Origin: an uncultured Collinsella sp.
GTDB lineage: Bacteria; Actinomycetota; Coriobacteriia; Coriobacteriales; Coriobacteriaceae
Reading direction: 5' to 3'
Length of the DNA: 64,000 nucleotides
NCBI GenBank assembly: GCA_902496115.1
Contig: CABUZK010000001.1
Location: 104,234-168,233, forward strand
The translations under genes and the position numbers were made by a program. Each line of letters begins with the position of its first letter. Positions within the stretch are counted from its first letter, which is position 1. Under the pieces are notes generated by a model that saw only the letters and a program-made list of their open reading frames with translations, searched no databases and was not told the DNA's origin. Below are positions 8,913 through 18,000 of this stretch, piece after piece.

Positions 8913-9529
8913 TACTCGGCCTCCTTTGCAGCGGCGGGCGTCTCAGCAGATGCGTCGCCAGCGACGGGCGCGGCGGGCTTCCCGGCAGGCGCGTCACCGG
9001 CACCGTCAGCCCCGGCCCCCGCAGCCACAAATCCGTCCTCGCCCAGCTCAACGCCGCCATCCCAGGTAGCAGCACCGCCCACGGTAAGCGGGTCACCGCC
9101 AGCACGCATCACGGCCTCCTTCTGATCCAGGATGCCGCACGCCTCCACGATGGCATCAATCACCGTCTCGGGACGAATGGCGCACCCGGGCGCGTATACG
9201 TCCACGGGAATCGCGCGGTCCACGCCTCCGATCACGTTGTAGGCATCGCGGAATACGCCGCCCGAGCACGCGCAGATGCCGCACGCCACCACGCACTTGG
9301 GCTCGAGCATCTGGTTGTAGATCTGGCGCACGACGGGCAGGTTCTGGGCATTGACCGACCCCGTCACCAAAAAGATGTCCGCATGCTTGGGGTTGCCGGT
9401 GTTGACCACGCCAAAGCGCTCCGCATCGAACAGCGGCGTGAGCGAGGCCAGCACCTCGATATCGCATCCGTTGCAGCTCGAGCCGTCGTAATGAATAACC
9501 CACGGCGAGCGCGACATTTTATGATCCAT
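8912..9529 (-). CDS. echC: Ech hydrogenase small subunit EchC (NuoB-like)
   Basis: The 205-residue small subunit holds the proximal [4Fe-4S] cluster next to the NiFe site. Cluster ligands are seen in SSCNGCDIE (about 18-26), ACGICACSGG (about 81-90) and APGCAIRPE (about 112-120). The last replaces the usual PGC-P-R-P-E but keeps the cysteine. AGGAGG precedes the ATG. The final ~55 residues are an acidic, Ala/Gly-rich tail not needed for the fold. The next subunit, echD, carries a basic Ala-rich tail, so the two may interact (inference). Confidence 0.9.
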   Translation of the reverse strand: MDHKMSRSPWVIHYDGSSCNGCDIEVLASLTPLFDAERFGVVNTGNPKHADIFLVTGSVNAQNLPVVRQIYNQMLEPKCVVACGICACSGGVFRDAYNVIGGVDRAIPVDVYAPGCAIRPETVIDAIVEACGILDQKEAVMRAGGDPLTVGGAATWDGGVELGEDGFVAAGAGADGAGDAPAGKPAAPVAGDASAETPAAAKEAE

Positions 9530-9541
9530 GGATGCCGCCTC

Positions 9542-12442
9542 CTAAATAAACACGTCGACGAGGATGGGCATAAGGTTGAGCAGGCCAAACACCAGCGCCA
9601 CGCCCCATCCGAGCTTAAAGCAGCTGCGCCAGGTACTGCGTGCGAAGGTGTTGTCGATAAGCACCTCGACAAAGTACGTCGCGGCCATCACGACCAGGGC
9701 TACCACCCAGCTCACCGGGTTGCCCCAAACAAAGAACATGCCCACCCACATCAAAAACAGCACGGTCTCGCACCAGTGCATAAGGGTCATCTTGGCCAGC
9801 GTGCCGCCGCTCATCTCGGTGGCGACGCCCTGAACGATCTCCTGATGCGCGTGATGCGAGTACGAAAGATCGAACGGCGACTTGCGCAGCTTGATGGTAA
9901 GTACCGCGAGCAGCGCGAGGAAAATGGGCGCGCTGTACACGATGATGGGGGCCGACTGCCCCGTCACGGCGATGGAATCGAAGCTGTCGGTGGCAAGGTA
10001 CAGGCCCACGCTCATCAGCAGAACGGCGGGCTCGTAACTCATGACCTGCAGCAGCTCGCGGTCGGCACCGACCTGGGCAAACGGGCTTTGCGTCGAGGCG
10101 GACGCCAGCACCACAAAGATCGCGGCGAGCGTCACCATAAAAGCGCACAGCAGCGTGTTGGAGCCCGACACAAAGATGCCGCCGCCCACCACGGTAAAGA
10201 TGAGCGCACACGCCATGTAGGTATCGTCCATGGTGTTTACGCTGGCGGGGGCCTTGCGCAGGAGTTTGGCAACGTCGTAGAAAGGCTGGAGCAGGCGCGG
10301 ACCCACGCGGCCCTGCATACGGGCCGAAAGCTTGCGGTCGATGCCGTCGATCAGGCCACCAACCAAAGGCGCCAGCAAGGCAAACGCCACGGTACCAATA
10401 AAGATGCCCACGACGCCCGAACCTTCAAAATACTTGCCGCGCAGCACCGAGGGCGCGCTCATGGCAAGCCGCTCGGGTCCAATCCACGCGCAACACAGCA
10501 GCGCAAACAAGATAATGCTGCAGCACACGACGCTACCTGCGGGGCCAATACGCTTCTCGCCAAGAGCGTCCTCCGAGTACCAATTGCGCTTTTCGGCCTT
10601 CACCTCGTGTCCCATCGAGCCGCGGAAATGGCGATATTTGTCGGTTCCCACGCCCGAAAGGTACACGTTGACGTGCGGCTTATTGCTCACGCGGAACGAC
10701 GTCAGCAGCACCACGGCGATAAACGCCACGATAACCACCATCAGATACATGGCGTCCTTGCCGATAACGTACGGCACGCGGCCAAACACCATGGCCAAGT
10801 AAGGCGACACCAGACCGCTCGAGATAACCGGGAACGCCACGCAGCACAGAATCAGCAGCGCGGCGATGGTGTTGAGCGCCATCCATTCGGTCTTATGGAC
10901 ATTGACCTCAACGTTTTGAGCCGTGGGGTCGACGCCCGAAAGCTTGGCAAGCCACTTGCCCCAGAAGTAAAACGTCGCGGCTGAGCCAAAGGCAAGCACC
11001 ATGATCATGAGCACGTTGCCGGTCTGCGCAAACGCCACCAGGGCGCCCCACTTGGACACGAGCATGCCAAACGGCGCCACGAACATGCCCATGATGCCCA
11101 GCATCATCAGACGCGTCAGGTGCGGCATGCGGCTGAACATACCGTCCATGTCCTCGATATTGCGGCTGCCGATATGATGCTCGGCCGTGCCCACGCACAG
11201 GAACAGCAGCGACTTGGCCACCGTGTGGAACAGGATCAGGAAGATGGCGGCCCACACGGCCTCGGGCGCGCCGACGCCCAGGCAGGCACTGATGAGGCCC
11301 AGGTTGGAAATGGTGGAGTATGCGAGCACGCGTTTGGCGTTGCTCTGCGAGATGGCCATGAGGGCAGCGAGCAAAAACGTGATGGCACCCACGCTCGTGA
11401 CCATAAAGCCGGTCACGGGATAGATGGCATAGAGCGGGCTGAGCTTGACCATCAGGAACACGCCGGCTTTGACCATGGTTGACGAGTGCAGCAGGGCGCT
11501 CGTGGGCGTGGGGGCGACCATGGCGCCGAGCAGCCAAGTGTGGAACGGCATCTGTGCGGCCTTGGTGAGTGCGGCGAGCGACAGCAGGATGACCGGCATC
11601 ACCAGCAGCGCGGATCGTGCGGTTCCGGCGCCGGAAAGCTCGATCATGCCCGAGATGGTCAGCGGCATGCCGTTAACGTGCAGGTACATGAGTCCGGCCA
11701 AAAACGCGATGCCACCCAGCATGTTGAGGATGATCTGGGTGAAGGCGTTCTTGATGGCCTCGGGCGTGCGCGTGTAGCCAATCATAAGGAACGAGCACAC
11801 GGTGGTGATTTCCCAGCCGCAGAACAGCCACTCAAGGTTGTCGCTCGTCACGATGACGAACATGGCCGAGAGGAACAGGAACATAAGCGCCAGGAACTGC
11901 GGGCGTCGGTCGGGCGCGGTCTGCCCGCGCAGCGCGGCCTCGTGCTCGTCGTGGGCCTGGAAGTCCTTCATGTAGCCCAGGGCATACACGCAGATAAGGC
12001 TGCCGACGATACCGACGGCGAGGACCATGATCACGCTCATGTAATCCAGGTAGAGCGGCGTTGCCGTGACGGCTTCGGCCGCGGGCAGCGTCATGGCTGC
12101 AAAGGCGAGCGAGCCCACCAGCTGGACTATGCCGAGCACCGTGGTGAGCGCGTTCCTATTGGTGAGCGCGTTCCTATATTTGAACGCGTTGTACAGGATG
12201 ACGGCGCACAGAATGACATCGATGGCGGAGCTGATGATCGAGAGCACATGCGAGGTGTCGGAGGCAACCTCAAAGCTCTGCGGGCCCGCGCCAAAAAACA
12301 TGACGGCGACTACAACTGTCACCGCCATAATGATGCCGGAACCTATGAGCCCCACCGCATCGCGGGCGCGGTCACCGCGCGCGAGCAGCATGCCCAGCGC
12401 CGGTACCAGCGGAAACAGGGTAAGGAAATACAGTAGCGTCAT
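9542..12442 (-). CDS. Fused Ech membrane subunits EchA (NuoL-like) and EchB (NuoH-like)
   Basis: A single uninterrupted 966-codon frame. Residues 1 to ~620 are a NuoL/MrpA/HyfB-like antiporter module with more than a dozen membrane spans and the family segment AALTKAAQMPFHTWLLGAMV followed by PTPTSALLHSSTMVKAG. Residues ~650-966 are a NuoH/EchB-like module with QGRVGPRLLQP, TQSPFAQVGADRELLQ and the acidic FDLSYSHHAHQEIVQG loop. In Ech, A pumps ions and B couples the pump to the peripheral arm. They are normally separate proteins. First gene of the operon, upstream of echC. No stop or start splits the join, although the EchA-like end SMGHEVKAEKRNWYSED is still recognisable. Confidence 0.9.
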   Translation of the reverse strand: MTLLYFLTLFPLVPALGMLLARGDRARDAVGLIGSGIIMAVTVVVAVMFFGAGPQSFEVASDTSHVLSIISSAIDVILCAVILYNAFKYRNALTNRNALTTVLGIVQLVGSLAFAAMTLPAAEAVTATPLYLDYMSVIMVLAVGIVGSLICVYALGYMKDFQAHDEHEAALRGQTAPDRRPQFLALMFLFLSAMFVIVTSDNLEWLFCGWEITTVCSFLMIGYTRTPEAIKNAFTQIILNMLGGIAFLAGLMYLHVNGMPLTISGMIELSGAGTARSALLVMPVILLSLAALTKAAQMPFHTWLLGAMVAPTPTSALLHSSTMVKAGVFLMVKLSPLYAIYPVTGFMVTSVGAITFLLAALMAISQSNAKRVLAYSTISNLGLISACLGVGAPEAVWAAIFLILFHTVAKSLLFLCVGTAEHHIGSRNIEDMDGMFSRMPHLTRLMMLGIMGMFVAPFGMLVSKWGALVAFAQTGNVLMIMVLAFGSAATFYFWGKWLAKLSGVDPTAQNVEVNVHKTEWMALNTIAALLILCCVAFPVISSGLVSPYLAMVFGRVPYVIGKDAMYLMVVIVAFIAVVLLTSFRVSNKPHVNVYLSGVGTDKYRHFRGSMGHEVKAEKRNWYSEDALGEKRIGPAGSVVCCSIILFALLCCAWIGPERLAMSAPSVLRGKYFEGSGVVGIFIGTVAFALLAPLVGGLIDGIDRKLSARMQGRVGPRLLQPFYDVAKLLRKAPASVNTMDDTYMACALIFTVVGGGIFVSGSNTLLCAFMVTLAAIFVVLASASTQSPFAQVGADRELLQVMSYEPAVLLMSVGLYLATDSFDSIAVTGQSAPIIVYSAPIFLALLAVLTIKLRKSPFDLSYSHHAHQEIVQGVATEMSGGTLAKMTLMHWCETVLFLMWVGMFFVWGNPVSWVVALVVMAATYFVEVLIDNTFARSTWRSCFKLGWGVALVFGLLNLMPILVDVFI

Positions 12443-12592
12443 ACCATCACTCCCCCATGCAAAAACGCTGCAATTGTTTAACGTTATAGCTCAATTGAGG
12501 AGTAGCGGCGGCGGGTTTTCGGTCAACTGGGGAGTTTTAGGCGTACGGGGTAAGGGCACGTCCGCATTGGAGCAGAGGGGCGGCAAGAAAAA

Positions 12593-12610
12593 TGCGCCCC
12601 TGTGGGCGCA
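12593..12610 (-). terminator. Intrinsic terminator after the HTH gene
   Basis: On the minus strand, TGCGCCC-ACA-GGGGCGCA is followed by TTTTT, 13 nt past the stop of the 12623-13027 gene. It separates that gene from the ech promoter region. Confidence 0.75.
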
Positions 12611-12622
12611 CCATCCCGTTCG

Positions 12623-13027
12623 CTATTCCGCCTTTTTAACGCGCGGCTTGCGGCCGCGCGGCTTATCGACCAGCGCGGACTCACCGCTCTCGCGATACTG
12701 GCGGCACCAAGCCTTGACTGAAGACTCGCTGGGAATCTTGTGCTTGATCATGGCCTCGCGAACCGTCAGGCCGTTTTCCAAACGGTCCTTAACCACGGCG
12801 AGCTTTACGTCGTACGAATAGGTGTGATGACGAGCGCCCGCATTGAGCACGGCGTCGGCACCGCCCACGGCATATGCGCGGGCCCACTGACGAGCCGTGG
12901 CCTGGGGAATGCCAAGCTTTGCGGCGAGGGCGCGGTGACCGACCCCCTCTTGGAGGATCTCGACGGCGCGCTGCCTAACCTCGGGCGCATGCGCGCGAGT
13001 CCTTGTTGCTTCTGACATGCCTGCCAC
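12623..13027 (-). CDS. Orphan helix-turn-helix protein, IS3-OrfA-like
   Basis: A 134-residue basic protein with two helix-turn-helix units: one at about 15-50 (RQRAVEILQEGVGHRALAAK, then PQATARQWARAY) and a second at about 72-118 ending in VKAWCRQYRES. This paired arrangement is typical of the DNA-binding OrfA half of IS3-family transposases. It ends in a basic RGRKPRVKK tail. No OrfB integrase frame or terminal inverted repeats are next to it, so it may be a domesticated transposase fragment acting as a DNA-binding protein or a decayed IS. It has its own terminator and lies between the ech operon and an AlbA_2 regulator. Function unproven. Confidence 0.6.
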   Translation of the reverse strand: MAGMSEATRTRAHAPEVRQRAVEILQEGVGHRALAAKLGIPQATARQWARAYAVGGADAVLNAGARHHTYSYDVKLAVVKDRLENGLTVREAMIKHKIPSESSVKAWCRQYRESGESALVDKPRGRKPRVKKAE

Positions 13028-13398
13028 TTCTTAGCCTTAACCGTTAATCTGCTTTCTTACGTGCTTGTTAGATAGTAGCATTTTGCTGTTCCCGCGTAAC
13101 AGTTAATTGAAAATCGTAACGGCGGTATCTGGTCATTTGCTATTCATTTGCAACAGTTCTTTAGGTTTTATTTACGCAGCTAGTTAGCTCGCGACTCATT
13201 GACGGTGTTTTACCAACCAAATTGGTATCTTTTTGTTTGGCTGGTATGGTTTGTTTAATTATTAACCCCTCGTCAGTCCGCACCTAACATGTCAGCTTTC
13301 CACTTGCTTCCCAACTTTCCAGCTTTCCACCTTAAGTGGTAAGTTACGTGGAAAGCTGGAAAGAAGTTGGGAGACCGAGGCATGGGCGACGGACAGCC
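13028..13398. other. AT-rich intergenic region with a palindrome
   Basis: This 371-bp gap is visibly richer in A/T than its neighbours and probably carries the promoter of the HTH gene. Besides the inverted repeat at 13310-13371 I see no gene, RNA or second conserved signal. Confidence 0.5.
13310..13371. repeat. Inverted repeat of the TTCCAGCTTTCCAC family
   Basis: CCCAACTTTCCAGCTTTCCA (from 13310) pairs with 13348-13371 (GTGGAAAGCTGGAAAG then AAGTTGGG) with a small bulge, around CTTAAGTGGTAAGTTAC. The same words make up the repeat at 14878-14985, so the gene between them is bracketed by one repeat family. Confidence 0.75.
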
Positions 13399-14868
13399 CT
13401 ACTTCGCAAGTCGATACCGCTGTCGCGGGCTGCGCGGAGGCTCCATCGCCTCAATCTTGCCCGCACCAATCAAGCCTTTTATGTGGTTGGAAACGGCGCT
13501 CCTGCTCAAACCCGAAGCGTCGGTGAGCTCCTTGGTCGAGGCCGAAGAATGTGTTGCCAGGTAATCCAAGATTGCCTCGTCCACATGCCCCGCAGACGTC
13601 ACCTGTTCCGCCCGCATTATCTTTCGCTTATCGAACGTCAGCGAAAAAGAAACCGTCGAGTTCTTTGGTTCGGGCGGCAGCATGTTTGCCCGCTCGAGCT
13701 GCTCACCTATCTCCTGATAACCAGTGCCGCGATTTTCGACCACGTAGCCACCACCTGGGAACGGCGTGGTCTCGAGGATATTTGAAAGGAACTGGTTTCT
13801 GGATGACGAAACTCCAGAAACTCCCAGCGAATCGATCGTTACATCGCCGTACAGCCCGCCAGGATTGAGAATCTCGACGCGGTCGATATACAGGTTGACC
13901 TGCACTTGTGAGCCGCGCGCGGCGGAAGAGTAGTCGCGGTGCATAAGCGCGTTCGCTACCGCTTCGCGCAGCGCCACGGGCGGATAATCGGGCACATCTT
14001 TCCGGAACGCACCCTCGATAACCGCGGCGTTTCGAGTGTTTCTCGCAACGGCGGCAAGCACGTCCTCAATCATGAAAGGGATCGAACCCAAAATGGTCTG
14101 AGAATCCACAAAACGCTTGTTATCGCTTACTCGCTGCGTTTTTGTAGTCCCGGGGTACGCCGTAAAGGTCACATTAAGACGTGGGAAGAACTTTTGCGGA
14201 AACCGTCCCATCGCGACAATTGCGGCAAGCGTCGGCACGATTGCGTCGTCCACCCTTTTGGTCACATGCAGGTCAAGGAGAATCTCATCGTCGCTCCTGT
14301 TACCCAAAATCCTGGGGTGCAGCTCGCGCTGACGTTTTATAAACCCTTGCAAAAGATCGGCGTCAAGGTCATCGAGCGTGGCACCTTCGACCGGCTCGTC
14401 GTCATATGTAGGCTGAACATGCCCCTCCATAAAGCGATCGATTTCGTAGGGAGTCATGCGCCGGTCGCCGTCGCCCGTACGGATAAAGGACGAATCGTAC
14501 ATGCCGCGCGCCGCAATGTAGCAGGGCTTATCGCGTGGATGCATCTCATTGATGCGCGCGCAAAGCACCAGCTTACCCTCGAAGGGGAGCACTTGGATAT
14601 CCGGCCTCACAACGGGCGTCAGCTTTTCACATGCAGAAGAGAGGGCGTCTTGCATCTTGCGGGCATCAAAACCCTCGACGGGCATAAACCCGTTCTTTTC
14701 GGAAATGCCGAGGATGATAAAGCCGCCCTGCGCGTTGGAAAATGCCGAAAGCGTCTCGACGATGCTTTTGGGGAGCGCGCCCTTGGCTTCTTTTACTTCG
14801 TACTGCTGGGTGTCGTTTCCTATTGCCCGCAGATGATGGATAATCTGCGCCAACCACTCCTCATTCAT
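13399..14868 (-). CDS. AlbA_2 / ATPase-domain transcriptional regulator-like protein
   Basis: 489 residues from the ATG at 14868. That start is chosen because GGGAGG lies 6 nt upstream; an in-frame ATG 30 nt earlier falls inside repeat DNA. Residues ~20-130 match the AlbA_2 (Schlafen-like) domain, with FSNAQGGFIILGISE. Residues ~270-400 look like the HATPase_c_4 region found in this family (ALREAVANALMHRDYS). The last ~60 residues form a winged HTH (TKELTDASGLSRSAVSNHIK). Such proteins are annotated as ATP-dependent or DNA-binding regulators; few are characterised. It stands alone, and the repeats bracketing it could be its own binding sites (inference). Confidence 0.75.
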   Translation of the reverse strand: MNEEWLAQIIHHLRAIGNDTQQYEVKEAKGALPKSIVETLSAFSNAQGGFIILGISEKNGFMPVEGFDARKMQDALSSACEKLTPVVRPDIQVLPFEGKLVLCARINEMHPRDKPCYIAARGMYDSSFIRTGDGDRRMTPYEIDRFMEGHVQPTYDDEPVEGATLDDLDADLLQGFIKRQRELHPRILGNRSDDEILLDLHVTKRVDDAIVPTLAAIVAMGRFPQKFFPRLNVTFTAYPGTTKTQRVSDNKRFVDSQTILGSIPFMIEDVLAAVARNTRNAAVIEGAFRKDVPDYPPVALREAVANALMHRDYSSAARGSQVQVNLYIDRVEILNPGGLYGDVTIDSLGVSGVSSSRNQFLSNILETTPFPGGGYVVENRGTGYQEIGEQLERANMLPPEPKNSTVSFSLTFDKRKIMRAEQVTSAGHVDEAILDYLATHSSASTKELTDASGLSRSAVSNHIKGLIGAGKIEAMEPPRSPRQRYRLAK

Positions 14869-14877
14869 GCCGAACCT

Positions 14878-14985
14878 CCCAACTTTCCAGCTTTCCACCT
14901 AACTTACCAGCTTTCCACTTAACTTTCCAGCTTTCCACCTTGAGTGGTAAGTTAAGTGGACAGCTGGAAAGTTGGTGGAGAGCTG
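14878..14985. repeat. Three 20-bp tandem repeats followed by an inverted copy
   Basis: AACTTTCCAGCTTTCCACCT occupies 14881-14900 and 14921-14940. 14901-14920 is the same with two changes (AACTTACCAGCTTTCCACTT). An inverted, less exact copy follows at about 14945-14975 (GTGGTAAGTTAAGTGGACAG, then CTGGAAAGTT). The array starts 10 nt upstream of the AlbA_2 gene's start codon, so it lies in its leader or promoter. Confidence 0.85.
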
Positions 14986-15016
14986 GGGCAGCAGTAGGCC
15001 AAGCGAACAAGAAAAA

Positions 15017-15042
15017 GGGCGGCAACCGGGTGGTTGCCGCCC
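15017..15042 (-). terminator. Intrinsic terminator of the giant-protein operon
   Basis: GGGCGGCAACC pairs perfectly with GGTTGCCGCCC. On the minus strand the stem is followed by TTTTT. It lies 10 nt after the stop of the 3570-residue protein. Confidence 0.9.
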
Positions 15043-15051
15043 CTCGCGTAG

Positions 15052-18000
15052 CTAGTTGGTTTTCGTCTCGTGCCGAATGCCCTCGGTGTTGATGCGCGCT
15101 AGCGTGTACGTCACGTAGTCGGAGTGCGAATAGCCATCAAGGTTGCTAACGTTGACCGGTGTGTCGTCGACAACGTTGCCGGTCATAATATTGGCCGTAA
15201 GCACCAAGCGGTAGTTTGCGTAAGTTTGGTTCTCACCCTCAACATTCGTATTCACTTTAACGCGGAAGGCATGCTTAAAGGCAAGGCTGTTGCCGTCGCG
15301 CGTGAGGAACGCGCCGTTGGTCTTGGTGTCGGTGAACACATAGCTGTTGCCGTCGGCGGATGCCGCACCCGTGCCTAGGTAATCGCTGCCGAGCACCGTA
15401 ATGTAGTTCGAGATATCGCCGACCGGAGCATAGCCGCCATTATCTTGCCGCTGCTCCAGGCTCAGCGTGTAGGTCACCGTGTTTGCGGCGTCGATCTTAG
15501 CCTCGGCGCCCGTGAGCTTGCTCAGGTCGTAGGTACCCACCAGAGCGATCTCGCCGTCAGCGGACTTGAGGTCATCGATGTTGATGCCCAACTGGGATTT
15601 CTTAGACGCCTCGAGCGCGATGGTCGATGAGCCCACATCCATACGGTAGTAGCCGGCGCCGCCATCGTTGTATGCCGAGTTGCTACTGGTGCTGAGCGTG
15701 TCGGCATGCGTGGAAAGGTACGCGCGGTAGTTGGGTTTGGTGTAGCGGTCGGTGCCGCTGTTCTGCGAGGCCACGATACCCGCCTGGCAGGCAGGCTCCG
15801 TCATGGTGAGCGCGGCCCTCATGGTAACGGTGAAGGCGTTGACATGGTTCTTGGCGATCTCGCGCAGGCCCGACATATCGATGGGATTACCCTCAGCATC
15901 GGTAAGCACCAGTGACATGTCGCCACCGTTCGCAGTCCAACTAAGGCCCGACACCACTGGGGTCTCCTTCGTGCCGGCCAGATTCCAACCCGACCCGCCC
16001 CAGGTGTAGTAGTTATCACCCACCTTAACGTAGAACTCATACGTGCCCTGCGTGCCCGTGGGGTATCCTACCGAGCCCGCGATGACGCCATCGTGATAGG
16101 TGACAAGCGACGAATCGAGCTGATAATACAGCGCGTCAGAGCTCGTGTATTGCTGGCTCGAGTCAAACGTCACGGTGTCGCTCACGTTCATGGAAAGCGA
16201 ATAGGTGGCTTCCTTGAGCTCCATCCGGTTGATGCTGTCCCTGTTGTCGACGAGGTTACGCTTGTTGTCAACGAGGCTGTGCGTGTAGTTTGATGCCACG
16301 CTGTAGGTCGAGGGCGTATTCTGGTGCCCATCCTCGGCAGCCTTGCCGTCGGCTGCTTTCTTGCCTCGCAGCAGGTAGTTGATGTGCTCGTTGAGGCTCG
16401 TGTCCACCGTGGTGGCGGTGTAGCCGTTGACGCCCGCGGACCCCGCCGGCGTGCGCACCACCAAGTAGAAGTTTTCGCTCTTGGGCTCTTCCTTATCAAC
16501 GGAGAGGGTATAGAACGTGCCCGTCGCGTCGGAAGAAGTGCGCGCGCGGTAGTACGCGCCATCGACCTTGGCGCCAGCCATCTTCGCGAGTTCGGCCTGG
16601 CTCTTGTCCTTGACCTCGTCATCGGCGAGCTTGACCCAAGCGCCGTCCTTGTCCTCCTTGGCCTCATCGGCCTTCACGCCAACGATTTCGCTCAGCCACG
16701 GTTCGGTGTAGTAAGCCTTGTTGCCAGCGTCCACAAACTCGGTGAGCTTGACTGACGTCGCGCCACCCGTGCCCACCGTGTAGTGATATTCGCGGCTGTT
16801 GTTGGCCGTGTCCACGAGTGTGAGCTGTGTACCCTCGGGCAGCGTGGCACCGAAGGTAATGCTCTTGTTGAGCGGACCCATAGAGCCGCCGGCTTCGAGC
16901 AGCGTGTTCCAGCCGTAATCGACCGGCTTGCCCCGAGCGCTGCCATAGGTCCAGGTAAGGTAGCCGGTCATGGTGTCGCCGCTGCTCACAAGTACGTGCT
17001 TGTCGTATTTTGTCGCATAGTCGGCAGCCTTGAAGTTCGCACCTTCGGAGTAGGTGGCGGTAAAGTCGATCTCGAGCATGCGCTTGACGATGATGGGTAC
17101 CTGTACACGGTAGCTCTGGCCGGCCTCGCTAAAGGTGACCGTAAGCAGCGTGAAGCGCCCCTGCTCATTGTCCCAGTCGGTGCTCGCGCGGAATGCCATA
17201 GAGCTCGTGCCATTGTTGAGCACCTTGAGCGTGGGCGCTTGCGAGGCGGCTACGTCCTTGACGAAGGTGCCGTTATCGGCGAGCGAGAAGACCTCGGCGG
17301 TGGCGGTCACATGCGCGGTGCTGCCGTTGAGGCGGCGGGCATCGGAGAAGCCGCCATTGGTCACGATGTTCAGGTAGCTCTCCACCGTCGTGGTATCGTT
17401 GCCCGGAATCACGAGCACGGGGAAGTCAGTTTTGGCCTTCTTGCCCGAAGTAATGTTGTTAGCGTTATAGGTGCTACGCGAGCTGTCCGCGCTATAGGTG
17501 CTCGTGTTTTGGTATGCGCCGGCATCATTGATGCCGGCGATGTTGGTGTAGGTGTAGCGGCCGGGAACGCGGGCACCCGCTTGGCTTTGGATGGTCGTCG
17601 CGGTGTCAATGGCGGCGCCGTCGCCAAACAGGTAGCGGTCGGTGGTGTCGCCGTCGGAGGCACGCACCGCCAGCGTGCTCACGGGCCTCGTGGTCACGTA
17701 CGGACTCGTTGCCGTGGTAGCAGTATCGCCTGCGCCGTAAAGCGTTTTGTTCTCGTTGGGCGCGGCAGCCGTGCCGTTGTAGTCGCCGAAGGCAATATAA
17801 GTTTTCTCGTTAACAGCAGCCGTATTCGTATTGGTCGTGTAAACCATCGGCGGCAGGTCGCTCGTGGTCTTGCCACTACCGGGCTTTACTTCCACGCCCG
17901 CTGCGGAAAGGCTGTACTTACCATCCCCCGTGTCAACCTCGCCCAAGAGTACGCCCTGGGTTTTGCCCGCATTGTAGCTATTGCTGTCCATGAGCACGTT

